From CAYJKB01 sp964370625 (GTDB taxonomy: Bacteria > Bacillota > Clostridia > Oscillospirales > Butyricicoccaceae), in contig CAYJKB010000045.1 in the NCBI GenBank assembly GCA_964370625.1, forward strand, positions 1 to 17,509: a stretch of DNA of 17,509 bases. Direction: 5' to 3'. The notes under the pieces are model-generated. The model did no database searches, was not told where the DNA came from, and saw nothing but the letters and a program-made list of their open reading frames with translations. Shown here one piece after another: positions 1-8,221 of this stretch. The first letter of the stretch is position 1. Each line of letters opens with the position of its first letter. The position numbers were made by a program, and so were the translations under genes.

Positions 1-135
1 GAAGAATACTACGGTGTAGCATTTAGAAAAGGTTCTGATGTACCTGCTGAAGTAAATGCAATTTTTGATGAACTTATGGCTGATGGCACTATGACTGCTT
101 TAGCTGAAAAATATGGTCTTGTTTTAGCTGAATAA
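1..135 (+). CDS. Amino-acid ABC transporter substrate-binding protein, C-terminal fragment
   Basis: An open frame enters from the left edge and stops at TAA 133-135, giving the last 44 residues (starting EEYYGVAFRKGSD, ending AEKYGLVLAE). A YGVAFRKGS-type strand followed by a helix and an AEKYG tail is typical of the C-terminal lobe of family 3 periplasmic/lipoprotein binding proteins for polar amino acids. The assignment is supported by the two genes that follow, an amino-acid permease and its ATPase, in the order usual for such operons. In a Gram-positive cell it would be a lipoprotein delivering ligand to the permease. The signal peptide and ligand-binding residues lie outside the window, so the substrate (for example arginine, glutamine or cystine) cannot be told. 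Confidence 0.85.
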   Translation, partial: EEYYGVAFRKGSDVPAEVNAIFDELMADGTMTALAEKYGLVLAE

Positions 136-156
136 TTAAAACTTATCATATAAATA

Positions 157-188
157 TATAGGGGTGACCGTATAAGGTCTCCCCTATA
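157..188 (+). promoter_or_regulatory. Hairpin between binding-protein and permease genes
   Basis: The arms 157-169 and 176-188 (core GGGGTGACC / GGTCTCCCC, one T-T mismatch) close a 6-nt loop. It begins 22 nt after the binding-protein stop. No T-run follows, so it is not a classical intrinsic terminator. Hairpins at this position often cause partial termination or protect the upstream mRNA from 3' decay, so that the binding protein is made in excess over the membrane components. That role is inferred from position. Confidence 0.55.
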
Positions 189-253
189 ATGTATTATAAT
201 AGGGAATAATCTTACATAGAAAATATAGTTTTCTAATTAATGAGGGAATATAA

Positions 254-916
254 ATGAATGAAATTTCGGTAGTTTTATCAAAACTTTCCGAGGGGTTTAT
301 GATAAATGTTAATGTATTTTTACTTACATTACTATTTTCAGTACCCCTCGGATTTGTCGTAGCTTTTGGGTCTATGAGCAAATTCAAACCACTTAGTATA
401 CTTACAAAAACCTTTGTATGGATAATTCGTGGGACACCACTTATGCTACAAATATTAATTATCTTTTTAGGCCCTGGGCTACTTGGGTTTGATAACCCTT
501 GGGGTTCTAGCACTACAGGCAGACTTGCAGCTGCTGTTGTAGCTTTTTCAATTAACTATGCATGTTATTTTTCTGAAATATATCGTGGTGGAATAGAAAG
601 TATTCCAAAAGGGCAAACAGAAGCTGGGCAAGTACTAGGTATGACACCTGTGCAAATTTTCTTTAAAGTTAAACTTTTACAACTTGTAAAACGTATTATG
701 CCACCTATGGGTAATGAAATTATTACTTTAATTAAAGATACTTCACTTGCAAATGTTATATCAAATGTTGAAGTTATTATGGCTGCTCGTACTTTTTCAA
801 CACAAGGTCTTATCTGGCCTTTCTTTACAACTGCACTATATTTCTTAGTATTTGTAGGTGCACTTACACTTCTTTTCTCTTTCCTTGAAAAGAAATTAGA
901 TTATTTTAAAGTATAA
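254..916 (+). CDS. Polar amino-acid ABC transporter permease (HisM/GlnP family)
   Basis: Membrane-spanning component of an amino-acid importer, 220 residues, the usual length for this family. Hydrophobic segments lie near residues 20-40, 60-75, 90-105 and 185-210. The cytoplasmic EAA loop that docks on the ATPase is visible at about 123-140 (EAGQVLGMTPVQIFFKV). Downstream of it, the stretch PPMGNEIITLIKDTSL is characteristic of His/Gln/Arg-type permeases. The start ATG 254 has GAGGG seven bases upstream. The ATPase gene follows after 13 nt and the binding-protein gene precedes it, so the three form one transporter. Such permeases usually act as homodimers when only one permease gene is present, as here. 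Substrate not determinable. Confidence 0.93.
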   Translation: MNEISVVLSKLSEGFMINVNVFLLTLLFSVPLGFVVAFGSMSKFKPLSILTKTFVWIIRGTPLMLQILIIFLGPGLLGFDNPWGSSTTGRLAAAVVAFSINYACYFSEIYRGGIESIPKGQTEAGQVLGMTPVQIFFKVKLLQLVKRIMPPMGNEIITLIKDTSLANVISNVEVIMAARTFSTQGLIWPFFTTALYFLVFVGALTLLFSFLEKKLDYFKV

Positions 917-929
917 GGAGAGCGAAGTT

Positions 930-1715
930 ATGGCTATTTTAGAAGTAAAAAATTTAGAAAAACATTTTGGAAAAACTCGTGTACTTGAAGATATTAGTTT
1001 CAGCCTTGAAAAAGGTGAATCTGTTGCGATTATTGGCTCATCAGGTTCAGGTAAAACTACGCTGCTTCGTTGTTTGAACTTTCTTGAAACTCCGTCAAGT
1101 GGTAGCATTATTGTAAATGAAGATACACTTTTTAATTCAAAAGATAATGTTAAATTAAGTGATGAGCAAATTCGAAAAAAACGTTTGCATTTTGGCATGG
1201 TTTTCCAATCTTTCAATTTATTCCCTCAATATACAGCACTTGAAAATACTATGCTTGCATGTCAACTTCTCGCAAAAGAACGAGCAGATTATAAACAAAA
1301 TAAAACAAAAATCCTAGCAGATATTCGCACTGAATGTGAAGAAATTTTAAAACAAATGGGACTTACTGATAGAATGGGAAACTATCCTCATCAGCTGTCA
1401 GGTGGTCAACAACAGCGTGTTGCTATCGCTCGTGCTTTAGCTCTAAATCCTGATATACTTTGTTTTGATGAACCAACATCAGCACTAGACCCAGAACTTA
1501 CAGGCGAAGTGTTAAAGGTAATTCGTTCATTAGCTGATAAAAAGACTACTATGCTGATTGTAACCCATGAAATGGCTTTTGCACGTGATGTTGCTGATAA
1601 AGTTATATTTATGGATAGTGGCGTAATTATCGAGCAAGGTCCATCACGTGATGTTATCGACAACCCACAAGAAGAAAGAACTAAACAATTTTTATCAAGA
1701 TATTCCGAAGGTTAA
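930..1715 (+). CDS. Polar amino-acid ABC transporter ATP-binding protein (GlnQ/HisP family)
   Basis: Cytoplasmic ATPase energising the importer encoded just upstream; 261 residues. All nucleotide-binding motifs are present: Walker A GSSGSGKTT at 36-44, Q-loop glutamine 93, signature LSGGQQQRVAIARAL from 156, Walker B ILCFDE at 176-181 with catalytic Glu181, D-loop SALD, and switch His213 (VTHEM). The ATG at 930 has AAGGAG nine bases upstream, overlapping the permease stop region. The region between the Q-loop and signature (LAKERADYKQNKTK) is slightly longer than in enteric GlnQ but within family variation. It is the last gene of the operon; a strong hairpin begins three bases after the stop. 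Confidence 0.95.
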   Translation: MAILEVKNLEKHFGKTRVLEDISFSLEKGESVAIIGSSGSGKTTLLRCLNFLETPSSGSIIVNEDTLFNSKDNVKLSDEQIRKKRLHFGMVFQSFNLFPQYTALENTMLACQLLAKERADYKQNKTKILADIRTECEEILKQMGLTDRMGNYPHQLSGGQQQRVAIARALALNPDILCFDEPTSALDPELTGEVLKVIRSLADKKTTMLIVTHEMAFARDVADKVIFMDSGVIIEQGPSRDVIDNPQEERTKQFLSRYSEG

Positions 1716-1718
1716 TAA

Positions 1719-1753
1719 TTAGGGGGTGTGTCGCATTGCGACACACCCCCTAA
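1719..1753 (+). terminator. Perfect 16-bp hairpin after the ABC operon
   Basis: Arms 1719-1734 and 1738-1753 are perfectly complementary (core GGGGGTGTGTCGC), with loop ATT. It starts three bases after the ATPase stop codon. No U-tract follows directly, so termination is inferred from position and stability. The core 1726-1746 is nearly the same (20 of 21 bases) as the hairpin at 9985-10005, which does have a T-run. Confidence 0.7.
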
Positions 1754-1861
1754 AACAAATAAAGATGCTTTTTTATATGCTAAAAAAGTCATATACACTA
1801 TCCTGTTTTGCATAATGCACCTGCTACCCTACTGTTTAAGGGAAATTAATAAAAAATATAT

Positions 1862-1886
1862 AAAAAAGAGAGCTGTTAAGCTCTCT
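1862..1886 (-). terminator. Intrinsic terminator of the prfB-AEC-uraA unit
   Basis: Read on the minus strand, AGAGAGCT-TAAC-AGCTCTCT forms an 8-bp perfect stem followed at once by six T (A-run 1862-1867 on the plus strand). It lies 15 nt beyond the uraA stop. This is a textbook Rho-independent terminator. Confidence 0.85.
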
Positions 1887-1900
1887 CCTTTTAATCAAAT

Positions 1901-3157
1901 CTATATATTTTCTCGAGTTTTGCCAAGAGCGTAGAAAATAAGGCTCATAATCATCGCTACAATCGCAGCAAGAACCATACCTTTAAATTCAACACCACCG
2001 ATTACAAGTTTAACACCAGATAAACCAGTGACAAAAACAATAGAAGTTAAAATTAAATTTACATTTTTAGTATAATCAACTTTGCTATCAACTAAAATAC
2101 GAAGCCCAGAAGTACCAATCATACCATAAAGTAAAAATGTCATACCACCAATAACATTACCAGGAATTGTTCCGATAAATGCTGAAAGTGGGCCAATAAA
2201 TGCCATTGCAATAGAAATAATAGCAGCACCAGCAATTACACGTACAGAATATACACCTGTAACAGCCATAACACCAATGTTTTCACCATAAGTTGTTGTA
2301 GGTACAGAACCAATAAAACCAGAAATCATTGTAGAAAAATTATCCCCGAATAATGTTTTATGAAGTCCTGGGTCTTTAAGCAAATCTTTGCCTACGATTT
2401 TAGAAGTAACTACTTGATGTCCGATGTGTTCATTAATAATTACAATAAGTACAGGTAAAATTGTTAAAATAGCTGTAATATCAAATTTTGGAAAACTAAA
2501 ATTCGGAATTACAAATAAATCACTTTGAACAACTGGTGTAAAATCAATCATTCCAAAAGCTAAAGCTGTTAAATATCCTGCAATTAATGCAATTAAAATT
2601 GGAATTACAGCTAAGAATTTTTTAAATAATACACTACCAAAAACAGCAGTTCCAAGTGTAACTAGGAAAACAATTACATCTTTATAAGTTGTAGTATCTG
2701 ACATAAGGTTTGCACCGATAGAACCTCCATTTACTGTAAAGCTAGCAAGCTCTAAACCGATTAATGCAACAACAGGCCCCATTGCAGCCGGCGGAAGAAC
2801 TATATCAATCCACTTTGTGCCAAATCTATAGATAAGGGCTGAAATTACACACCCTAAAGCACCAACTACAACAAATCCACCGAGTGCATATTCATAACCA
2901 AACGAGGCAACAACTATACCAGCAGGGCCTAAAAATGCAAATGATGAACCTAAATAAGCAGGACTTTTACCACCAGTTACAAATATGAATATCAGTGTGC
3001 CGACACCATTCATAAATAATACAATACCTGGATTTATTCCGAACACGATAGGCACTAATATTGAAGCACCAAACATAGCAAATAAATGCTGAATTGATAG
3101 AGGAAGAAGCTTTGCTAAAGGCACTTTATCCTCAATTCCTATAAATTTCTTTTCCAT
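1901..3157 (-). CDS. uraA: Uracil permease (NCS2 / UraA family)
   Basis: Inner-membrane uracil:proton symporter feeding pyrimidine salvage. From the chosen start it has 418 residues, close to E. coli UraA, and follows it almost throughout (SIQHLFAMFGASILVP near the N-terminus, PAYLGSSFAF, PPAAMGPVVALIGLELA, LLKDPGLHKTLFGDN). The acidic residues that bind uracil in UraA are present as Glu243 (NEHIGH) and Glu292 (TTYGENIGV). Two ATGs are possible: 3172 (GAGG, spacing 7) and 3157 (AAGGA, spacing 6). I prefer 3157 because MEKKFIGIEDK aligns with the start of known UraA proteins; 3172 would add five residues. It is third in a unit with prfB and an AEC transporter, followed by a terminator. I see no PyrR-type attenuator in the short gap before it, so specific pyrimidine control is not evident. 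Confidence 0.95.
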   Translation of the reverse strand: MEKKFIGIEDKVPLAKLLPLSIQHLFAMFGASILVPIVFGINPGIVLFMNGVGTLIFIFVTGGKSPAYLGSSFAFLGPAGIVVASFGYEYALGGFVVVGALGCVISALIYRFGTKWIDIVLPPAAMGPVVALIGLELASFTVNGGSIGANLMSDTTTYKDVIVFLVTLGTAVFGSVLFKKFLAVIPILIALIAGYLTALAFGMIDFTPVVQSDLFVIPNFSFPKFDITAILTILPVLIVIINEHIGHQVVTSKIVGKDLLKDPGLHKTLFGDNFSTMISGFIGSVPTTTYGENIGVMAVTGVYSVRVIAGAAIISIAMAFIGPLSAFIGTIPGNVIGGMTFLLYGMIGTSGLRILVDSKVDYTKNVNLILTSIVFVTGLSGVKLVIGGVEFKGMVLAAIVAMIMSLIFYALGKTRENI

Positions 3158-3196
3158 TTTAATTCCTTTCATCTTATCCCCTCGATTTCTTTAAAT

Positions 3197-4141
3197 TTAT
3201 GCTAAACCAAATTGTTTTAATGTGAAAATCCATAAGAAAATTGTAAATGCTGATAAAATAGTTGAATATACTACAATATTTCCAGCAAGTTCAGCATCTC
3301 CACCCATTTGTCCAGCCATTAAATAGGAAGTAACAGAAGTTGGTGAAGCATATGTTAACATAAGCGCTGAAAGTTCAATTCCTCGAAATCCAAATGCAAC
3401 TGCAATTGATATAAATATCATTGGATAGAAAATTAATCTAATAAAAACTACAGCTATAAGTGGTTTTAATATTCGCTTTGTACTTGTAAAATTAAATGAA
3501 GTACCCAGCAGAAGTATCATAAGTGGACTTGCTACAGCTGATAATTCAAGCATAGTATCATTTATAACTTGTGGCATTTCAAGTTTGATTAAAGTTGCTA
3601 TTGCCCCAACTACACAGCCAATGATAAGTGGATTTTTAACTATTTTAACTATAAGTTGGCTAAGCGGTGTACGTTCTTTATTGCTATATTTTTCAAGAAT
3701 AATAATAGCAAGGATATTATATAAAGGTACAACAGTTGCAATTAAAATTGATGCCACAGCAGCACCTTGAGGCCCATAAAGTCTAGTAACAATAGGTAAT
3801 GCAAAAAGTATATAGTTACTACGGAAACAGCCTTGTATAATTACACCACGTTTACTATTCTCTTTGACGATTAATGGTACAATAAGAGTAAGTGCACCGA
3901 CACCAATAAAAATAGTAACTGCTGCAAATATTAAATGCGAAGCATTAAATGCACTTAATATATCAGCTGTATAAATGTTCATAAATACTTGAACAGGTAA
4001 AAATATTTTAAAAACTAAATTATTTGTTTTTTTGATAGCATTATCGTCTAATATATTAAGATGTTTTACAACATATCCCAAAACTAAAATAATACAAAAT
4101 GGTAAAACCGCATTTAGCGATACAATTAAATTTTCTAACAT
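3197..4141 (-). CDS. AEC (auxin efflux carrier) family transporter
   Basis: 314-residue integral membrane protein with about ten hydrophobic segments in two halves of five, as expected for the AEC/BART superfamily. Recognisable family stretches are LPFCIILVLGYVVKHL at the N-terminus, a conserved NxxVFKIFLPVQVF segment, and the second-half SPLMILLLGTSF and LMLTYASPTSVTSYLM motifs. Bacterial members export or exchange carboxylates such as malate or malonate, but most are uncharacterised and substrate cannot be read from sequence. The ATG follows the prfB stop with no gap (TAAATG), and no strong Shine-Dalgarno is seen upstream, so its translation is probably coupled to prfB. The uraA gene follows closely on the same strand. 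Confidence 0.88.
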   Translation of the reverse strand: MLENLIVSLNAVLPFCIILVLGYVVKHLNILDDNAIKKTNNLVFKIFLPVQVFMNIYTADILSAFNASHLIFAAVTIFIGVGALTLIVPLIVKENSKRGVIIQGCFRSNYILFALPIVTRLYGPQGAAVASILIATVVPLYNILAIIILEKYSNKERTPLSQLIVKIVKNPLIIGCVVGAIATLIKLEMPQVINDTMLELSAVASPLMILLLGTSFNFTSTKRILKPLIAVVFIRLIFYPMIFISIAVAFGFRGIELSALMLTYASPTSVTSYLMAGQMGGDAELAGNIVVYSTILSAFTIFLWIFTLKQFGLA

Positions 4142-5260
4142 TTATTTTGCCCACGTATTCGTAGCCTGTGCCTTTAAATAAGCATTGATAAATCCATCAA
4201 GCTCACCATCCATCACAGCAGTTGTGTTACCATTTTCAAAACCTGTTCTATGGTCTTTAACTAAGGTATAAGGCATAAATACATAAGAGCGAATTTGACT
4301 ACCCCATTCGATTTTCATTTGAACACCTTTAATATCTTCGATTTTATCAAGATGCTCTCTTTCTCGTATTTCAATAAGTTTAGATTTAAGCATTCTCATA
4401 CACATATCACGATTTTGATGTTGTGAACGCTCATTTTGACACGCAACAACAACTCCAGTTGGTAAATGTGTGATACGAACAGCAGATTCTGTTTTATTAA
4501 CATGCTGCCCACCAGCACCACCAGCACGATAAGTGTCTGTTTTAAGGTCATCAGGATTTATATCAACTTCAACACTATCATCAATTTCTGGCATAACTTC
4601 AATAGCTGCAAAAGAAGTATGTCTTCTGCCTGATGAATCAAATGGAGAAATACGCACGAGACGGTGTACACCCATTTCACTTTTCAAAAATCCAAAAGCA
4701 TTTTCGCCTTCAATTAGAACATCAGCAGATTTAAGCCCAGCTTCATCGCCATCAATATAATCTAAGGTTTTGCAACGAAATCCATGACGTTCAGCCCAAC
4801 GTGTATACATTCTAAATAACATTTCTGCCCAATCTTGAGCTTCTGTTCCACCTGCGCCTGCATGGAAAGAGATAATAGCATTATTTTTATCATAATCCCC
4901 TGTTAAAAGTGTGGATAATTTCTGTTCTTCAACAGCTGAAAGAAGTTCATCATAACCTGTTTCAAGTTCTGATAACATACTGTCATCATTTTCTTCAAGT
5001 GCCATAATACATAAAGTAATTAAATCTTCAAAAGCAGTATATAAATTATCATAACGTGCTTTTTTATCTTTTAAATTTTTAATGCGTTGTAATACTTTAG
5101 CAGAATTTTGTGAATCATTCCAAAAACCATCTATAGCTGTTTGTTCTTCAAGTTGATTTATTTCTGTTTCAGCTTTTGCAAGGTCAAGGGCTAAGGCAAG
5201 ATCTAAAAGTTCAGGCTTTAAGTTATCTAATTTTTGCTTATATTCTTCAAATTGTATCAA
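4142..5260 (-). CDS. prfB: Peptide chain release factor 2, without programmed frameshift
   Basis: Class I release factor that reads UGA and UAA and triggers peptide release on the ribosome. From the chosen start it is 372 residues. The stop-codon recognition motif SPF is at 205-207 and the catalytic GGQ at 250-252, matching E. coli RF2 numbering exactly; residue 246 is Ala. The start is TTG 5260, with GGAGGGG five bases upstream; an open frame continues further up to 5356 but has no ribosome binding site and overlaps the promoter. In many bacteria codon 26 is an in-frame TGA passed by +1 frameshifting (CTT TGA C). Here codons 25-26 read CTT GAC (plus-strand 5183-5188) and the frame is continuous. 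No AGGGGG-like stimulatory element is seen just upstream. Two transporter genes follow in the same unit. Confidence 0.95.
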   Translation of the reverse strand: MIQFEEYKQKLDNLKPELLDLALALDLAKAETEINQLEEQTAIDGFWNDSQNSAKVLQRIKNLKDKKARYDNLYTAFEDLITLCIMALEENDDSMLSELETGYDELLSAVEEQKLSTLLTGDYDKNNAIISFHAGAGGTEAQDWAEMLFRMYTRWAERHGFRCKTLDYIDGDEAGLKSADVLIEGENAFGFLKSEMGVHRLVRISPFDSSGRRHTSFAAIEVMPEIDDSVEVDINPDDLKTDTYRAGGAGGQHVNKTESAVRITHLPTGVVVACQNERSQHQNRDMCMRMLKSKLIEIREREHLDKIEDIKGVQMKIEWGSQIRSYVFMPYTLVKDHRTGFENGNTTAVMDGELDGFINAYLKAQATNTWAK

Positions 5261-5297
5261 AATTTCCCCTCCATTATCAAGATTACATATCCTATTG

Positions 5298-5326
5298 ATT
5301 ATATACGAATTTGTACATTTAGTAAA
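5298..5326 (-). promoter_or_regulatory. Sigma-A-type promoter for prfB
   Basis: On the minus strand TTTACT (5326-5321), a 17-nt spacer, then TATAAT (5303-5298). It predicts a start near 5291 and a leader of about 30 nt before the TTG at 5260. The same -35/-10 pair with the same spacing occurs upstream of the 1-phosphofructokinase gene. Confidence 0.7.
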
Positions 5327-5409
5327 GAGGAATAAAGATTTTTCATTAAATATCATTTGTCACTTAAAAGATTAAGCAGAGAATAAAAACAATGAAAATG
5401 TTATTTTAA

Positions 5410-5438
5410 TTGATTATTTGACAAAATATGTGTATACT
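5410..5438 (+). promoter_or_regulatory. Sigma-A-type promoter for the M16 protease gene
   Basis: TTGATT (5410-5415), 17-nt spacer, TATACT (5433-5438). A TTGACA inside the spacer (5418-5423) is only 9 nt from TATACT and is unlikely to be the -35 element. Predicted transcription start near 5445 gives a leader of about 30 nt. Confidence 0.6.
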
Positions 5439-5474
5439 AAAAACATATAAAAATTTATGAAAATTGGTGAAGAT

Positions 5475-6716
5475 ATGTATGAAAAAATTATATTAGATAA
5501 TGGTGTTCGCATAGTACATGAAAAAATTGATTATGTGCGTTCTGCCTCACTTGGTATATGGGTTGATAATGGATCACGTTATGAGCCTGCAAATTTAAAT
5601 GGTATCTCCCATTTTATTGAACATATGTTGTTTAAAGGCACTGAAAATCGCACCGATGAAGATATTGCACAGATAATGGACGGTTTAGGTGGTCAAATCA
5701 ATGCTTTTACAGGAAAAGAATGTACAAGCTACTATTTAAAAGCGTTAAATACACATTTATCACAAGGTATTGATGTGTTAGCTGATATGTTTTTTAATTC
5801 TAAATTTGATGAAAAAGATGTAAATACAGAACGCACAGTAATTGCTGAAGAAATTGGAATGTATGAAGATAGCCCAGAAGATATGGCTGTTGAAAAATTA
5901 TTCGAAGCTTGTTTTGAAACATCTCCGCTTGGCAGTCCGATTTTGGGCACAAAAGATACAATTGCAAATATTAATTCAGATAATATGAAAAAATATCTGC
6001 AAGATTATTATAAACCAAAGGGAACAGTGGTTTCACTTTGTGGTAGTTATTCTGATAAAGAGCTTAATTTGCTTTGTGATGCTTTCGGCAAAATGAAGGG
6101 AAATGGTGTGCTTACACATGATACAGCACAATATAATCAAAAATTCATTACTCGTGTGCGTGATTATGAACAAAATCACCTTTGTTTAGGCTTTGAATCT
6201 ATTGATACAAAAAGCGAAGATAGATATACGCTTCAACTTTTAGGGGCTATGCTTGGCGGTGGGATGTCTTCAAGATTATTCAGAGAAGTACGTGAAAAAC
6301 ATGGTTTATGCTATAGTGTTTATACCTTTAACACTTCACATCTTGATACAGGATTATTTAGTATTTATACAGCACTAAATCCATCTACAGAACAAAAAGC
6401 ATTAAAACTTATTAAAAATGTAATAGCTGATTTCTGCGAAAAAGGACCTGAAGAAGCAGAACTATCAAGAGTACGTGAGCAAGTTAAAGCTAATATTATA
6501 ATGGGGCTTGAAAGCACTAATATGCGAATGAATAGCACAGCTCGTGGAGAACTTTTCCTTGGAAAGTGTCCAACAAGTGATGAGCTTATCGACTTATATA
6601 ACAGCGTTACGGCTGAACAAATTCAAAATCTAGCACAAAAAATATTTAATTATGACAAAGTTAGTCTTTGCGCTGTGGGAAAACCTATAACGCAAAGCTT
6701 AGATGAAATAAAATAA
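5475..6716 (+). CDS. M16-family zinc metallopeptidase (insulinase/processing-peptidase-like)
   Basis: About 413 residues, the single-chain, half-pitrilysin size of B. subtilis MlpA/YmxG-type proteins. The inverted zinc motif HFIEH lies at residues 46-50 with ligands His46 and His50 and catalytic Glu49; the distal Glu ligand falls in VIAEEIGMYED near 125-126. The C-terminal half carries the substrate-binding Arg/Tyr region (REVREKHGLCYSVYTF) preceded by LGGGMSSRLF. No signal peptide is present, so it is probably cytoplasmic. Residues MYEKIILDNGVRIV match the usual family N-terminus, which favours ATG 5475 (GGTGA four bases upstream) over ATG 5457, which lacks a ribosome binding site and would add six residues. 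The alpha-amylase gene follows after 43 nt with no visible promoter between, so the two are probably cotranscribed; no functional link is evident. Confidence 0.92.
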   Translation: MYEKIILDNGVRIVHEKIDYVRSASLGIWVDNGSRYEPANLNGISHFIEHMLFKGTENRTDEDIAQIMDGLGGQINAFTGKECTSYYLKALNTHLSQGIDVLADMFFNSKFDEKDVNTERTVIAEEIGMYEDSPEDMAVEKLFEACFETSPLGSPILGTKDTIANINSDNMKKYLQDYYKPKGTVVSLCGSYSDKELNLLCDAFGKMKGNGVLTHDTAQYNQKFITRVRDYEQNHLCLGFESIDTKSEDRYTLQLLGAMLGGGMSSRLFREVREKHGLCYSVYTFNTSHLDTGLFSIYTALNPSTEQKALKLIKNVIADFCEKGPEEAELSRVREQVKANIIMGLESTNMRMNSTARGELFLGKCPTSDELIDLYNSVTAEQIQNLAQKIFNYDKVSLCAVGKPITQSLDEIK

Positions 6717-6759
6717 AAATATTTTAATTAAATGTAAGAGGATTATGGAGGAAATTACT

Positions 6760-8211
6760 ATGAGAAATCGCACACTGATTCAGTTCTTTGAATGGTATTT
6801 ACCAAGCAATGCTACACTTTGGAATGAAGTTACAGAAAAAGCAAAATCTCTAGCAAACCTTGGAATAACTGATGTTTGGTTACCACCTGCCTATAAAGGT
6901 CAAGCGGGTACATATGATGTTGGTTATGGTGTTTACGATATGTATGACCTCGGAGAGTTTGACCAAAAAGGCACAATTCCTACAAAATATGGTACAAAAG
7001 ATGAATATATTAAAGCGATTAAAACTTTGCAAAATAATAGACTGCGTGTTTATGCTGACATAGTTTTTAATCATAGAATGGGAGCAGATGGAGTAGAAAA
7101 TGTTCATGCTACTGTATTTGATATCAATAATAGAGGTCATGTAGTTGACAGACGAAACATAGGAGCTTGGACAAAATTCACATTTCCAAATAGAAATGGA
7201 AAATATTCAGATTTCCAATGGAATCATACACATTTTGATGGTTGTGATTGGGATGATTATACAGGGCAAAAAGCATTATTTTTATTCGATGGCAAACGTT
7301 GGGATGATCAAGTTGATATTGAAAAAGGTAATTATGATTATTTAATGGGTGCAGATTTAGATCTTAATAATGAAGAAGTTTATAATGAGCTTATTCGTTG
7401 GGGAAAATGGTATTTAGATATTACTGGGGTTGATGGATTTAGAATTGATGCTGTAAAACATATTAACTTCCCTAAAATGTTAAATTGGTTATTTGAAATG
7501 CGTAAATATTCAGGAAAAGATTTATTTATGGTGGGTGAATATTGGAATAGTTCACTATCGGCACTTTTATATTATTTAAATAAAACAGCTCATGCAATGC
7601 ATTTGTTTGATGTGCCTTTACACTATAATTTACATATGGCATCACGTGGAAATGGTCATTATGACATGAGTAAAATCTTACATGGAACTTTAGTTAAAGA
7701 ACGTCCAAACAGAGCTGTAACAATAGTTGATAATCATGATACACAGCCAGAACAAGCTTTGCAAAGTTGGGTTGATGGCTGGTTTAAACTTCATGGTTAT
7801 TCATTAATATTACTTCGTGAACAAGGAACACCTTGTGTATTTTATGGTGATTTATATGGTATTCCACATAATAACATCTCACCTGTTGGCGAAAAACTTG
7901 AAAAAATGTTAAAAATCCGCTATGATTTAGCATATGGTGAACAAATTGATTATTTCAATGATAGCACAATAGTTGGATTTACAAGAATGGGTGAAGATAA
8001 ATATTCTCATTCTGGATTGGCAGTAGTGATGACTGACGGACATGGTGGTTCACTTCATATGTGTATTGGCGAAAAATTCATCGGCAAAACGATGGTAGAT
8101 GCACTAGGCAACTGTCACGAAAGAGTAATTGTGGGTGACGATGGCTGTGCCAATTTCCCAGTAAATGGTGGTAGCGTTAGCGTATACGTAGATGAAAAAT
8201 ATTTTTGGTAA
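6760..8211 (+). CDS. amyA: Cytoplasmic alpha-amylase (GH13, AmyA type)
   Basis: Hydrolyses internal alpha-1,4 bonds of starch, glycogen or maltodextrins. 483 residues without a signal peptide, close to E. coli cytoplasmic AmyA, which it follows from MRNRTLIQFFEWY to GGSVSVYV. GH13 conserved regions are all present: DIVFNH at 100-105, DGFRIDAVKH with nucleophile Asp230, VGEYW with acid/base Glu260, and VDNHD with Asp327. The start is ATG 6760: GGAGG lies eight bases before it, whereas the in-frame ATG at 6745 has no properly spaced site. It lies behind the M16 protease gene and ends in a hairpin at 8222. Being intracellular, it more likely acts on stored glycogen or imported dextrins than on external starch; no dextrin transporter is in the window. 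Confidence 0.95.
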   Translation: MRNRTLIQFFEWYLPSNATLWNEVTEKAKSLANLGITDVWLPPAYKGQAGTYDVGYGVYDMYDLGEFDQKGTIPTKYGTKDEYIKAIKTLQNNRLRVYADIVFNHRMGADGVENVHATVFDINNRGHVVDRRNIGAWTKFTFPNRNGKYSDFQWNHTHFDGCDWDDYTGQKALFLFDGKRWDDQVDIEKGNYDYLMGADLDLNNEEVYNELIRWGKWYLDITGVDGFRIDAVKHINFPKMLNWLFEMRKYSGKDLFMVGEYWNSSLSALLYYLNKTAHAMHLFDVPLHYNLHMASRGNGHYDMSKILHGTLVKERPNRAVTIVDNHDTQPEQALQSWVDGWFKLHGYSLILLREQGTPCVFYGDLYGIPHNNISPVGEKLEKMLKIRYDLAYGEQIDYFNDSTIVGFTRMGEDKYSHSGLAVVMTDGHGGSLHMCIGEKFIGKTMVDALGNCHERVIVGDDGCANFPVNGGSVSVYVDEKYFW

Positions 8212-8221
8212 TTAATATGAT

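Noticed and set aside
1768..1788. Hairpin CTTTTTTA-TATGC-TAAAAAAG
   Set aside because: It is all A/T in the stem, thermodynamically weak, and lies between two better terminators.
1728..1934. Plus-strand open frame of 68 codons
   Set aside because: It starts inside the operon-end hairpin, runs through the uraA terminator, has no ribosome binding site and overlaps the 3' end of uraA on the other strand.
5418..5438. TTGACA followed by TATACT as a promoter
   Set aside because: The spacing is only 9 nt; TTGATT at 5410 with 17 nt fits the same -10 box.
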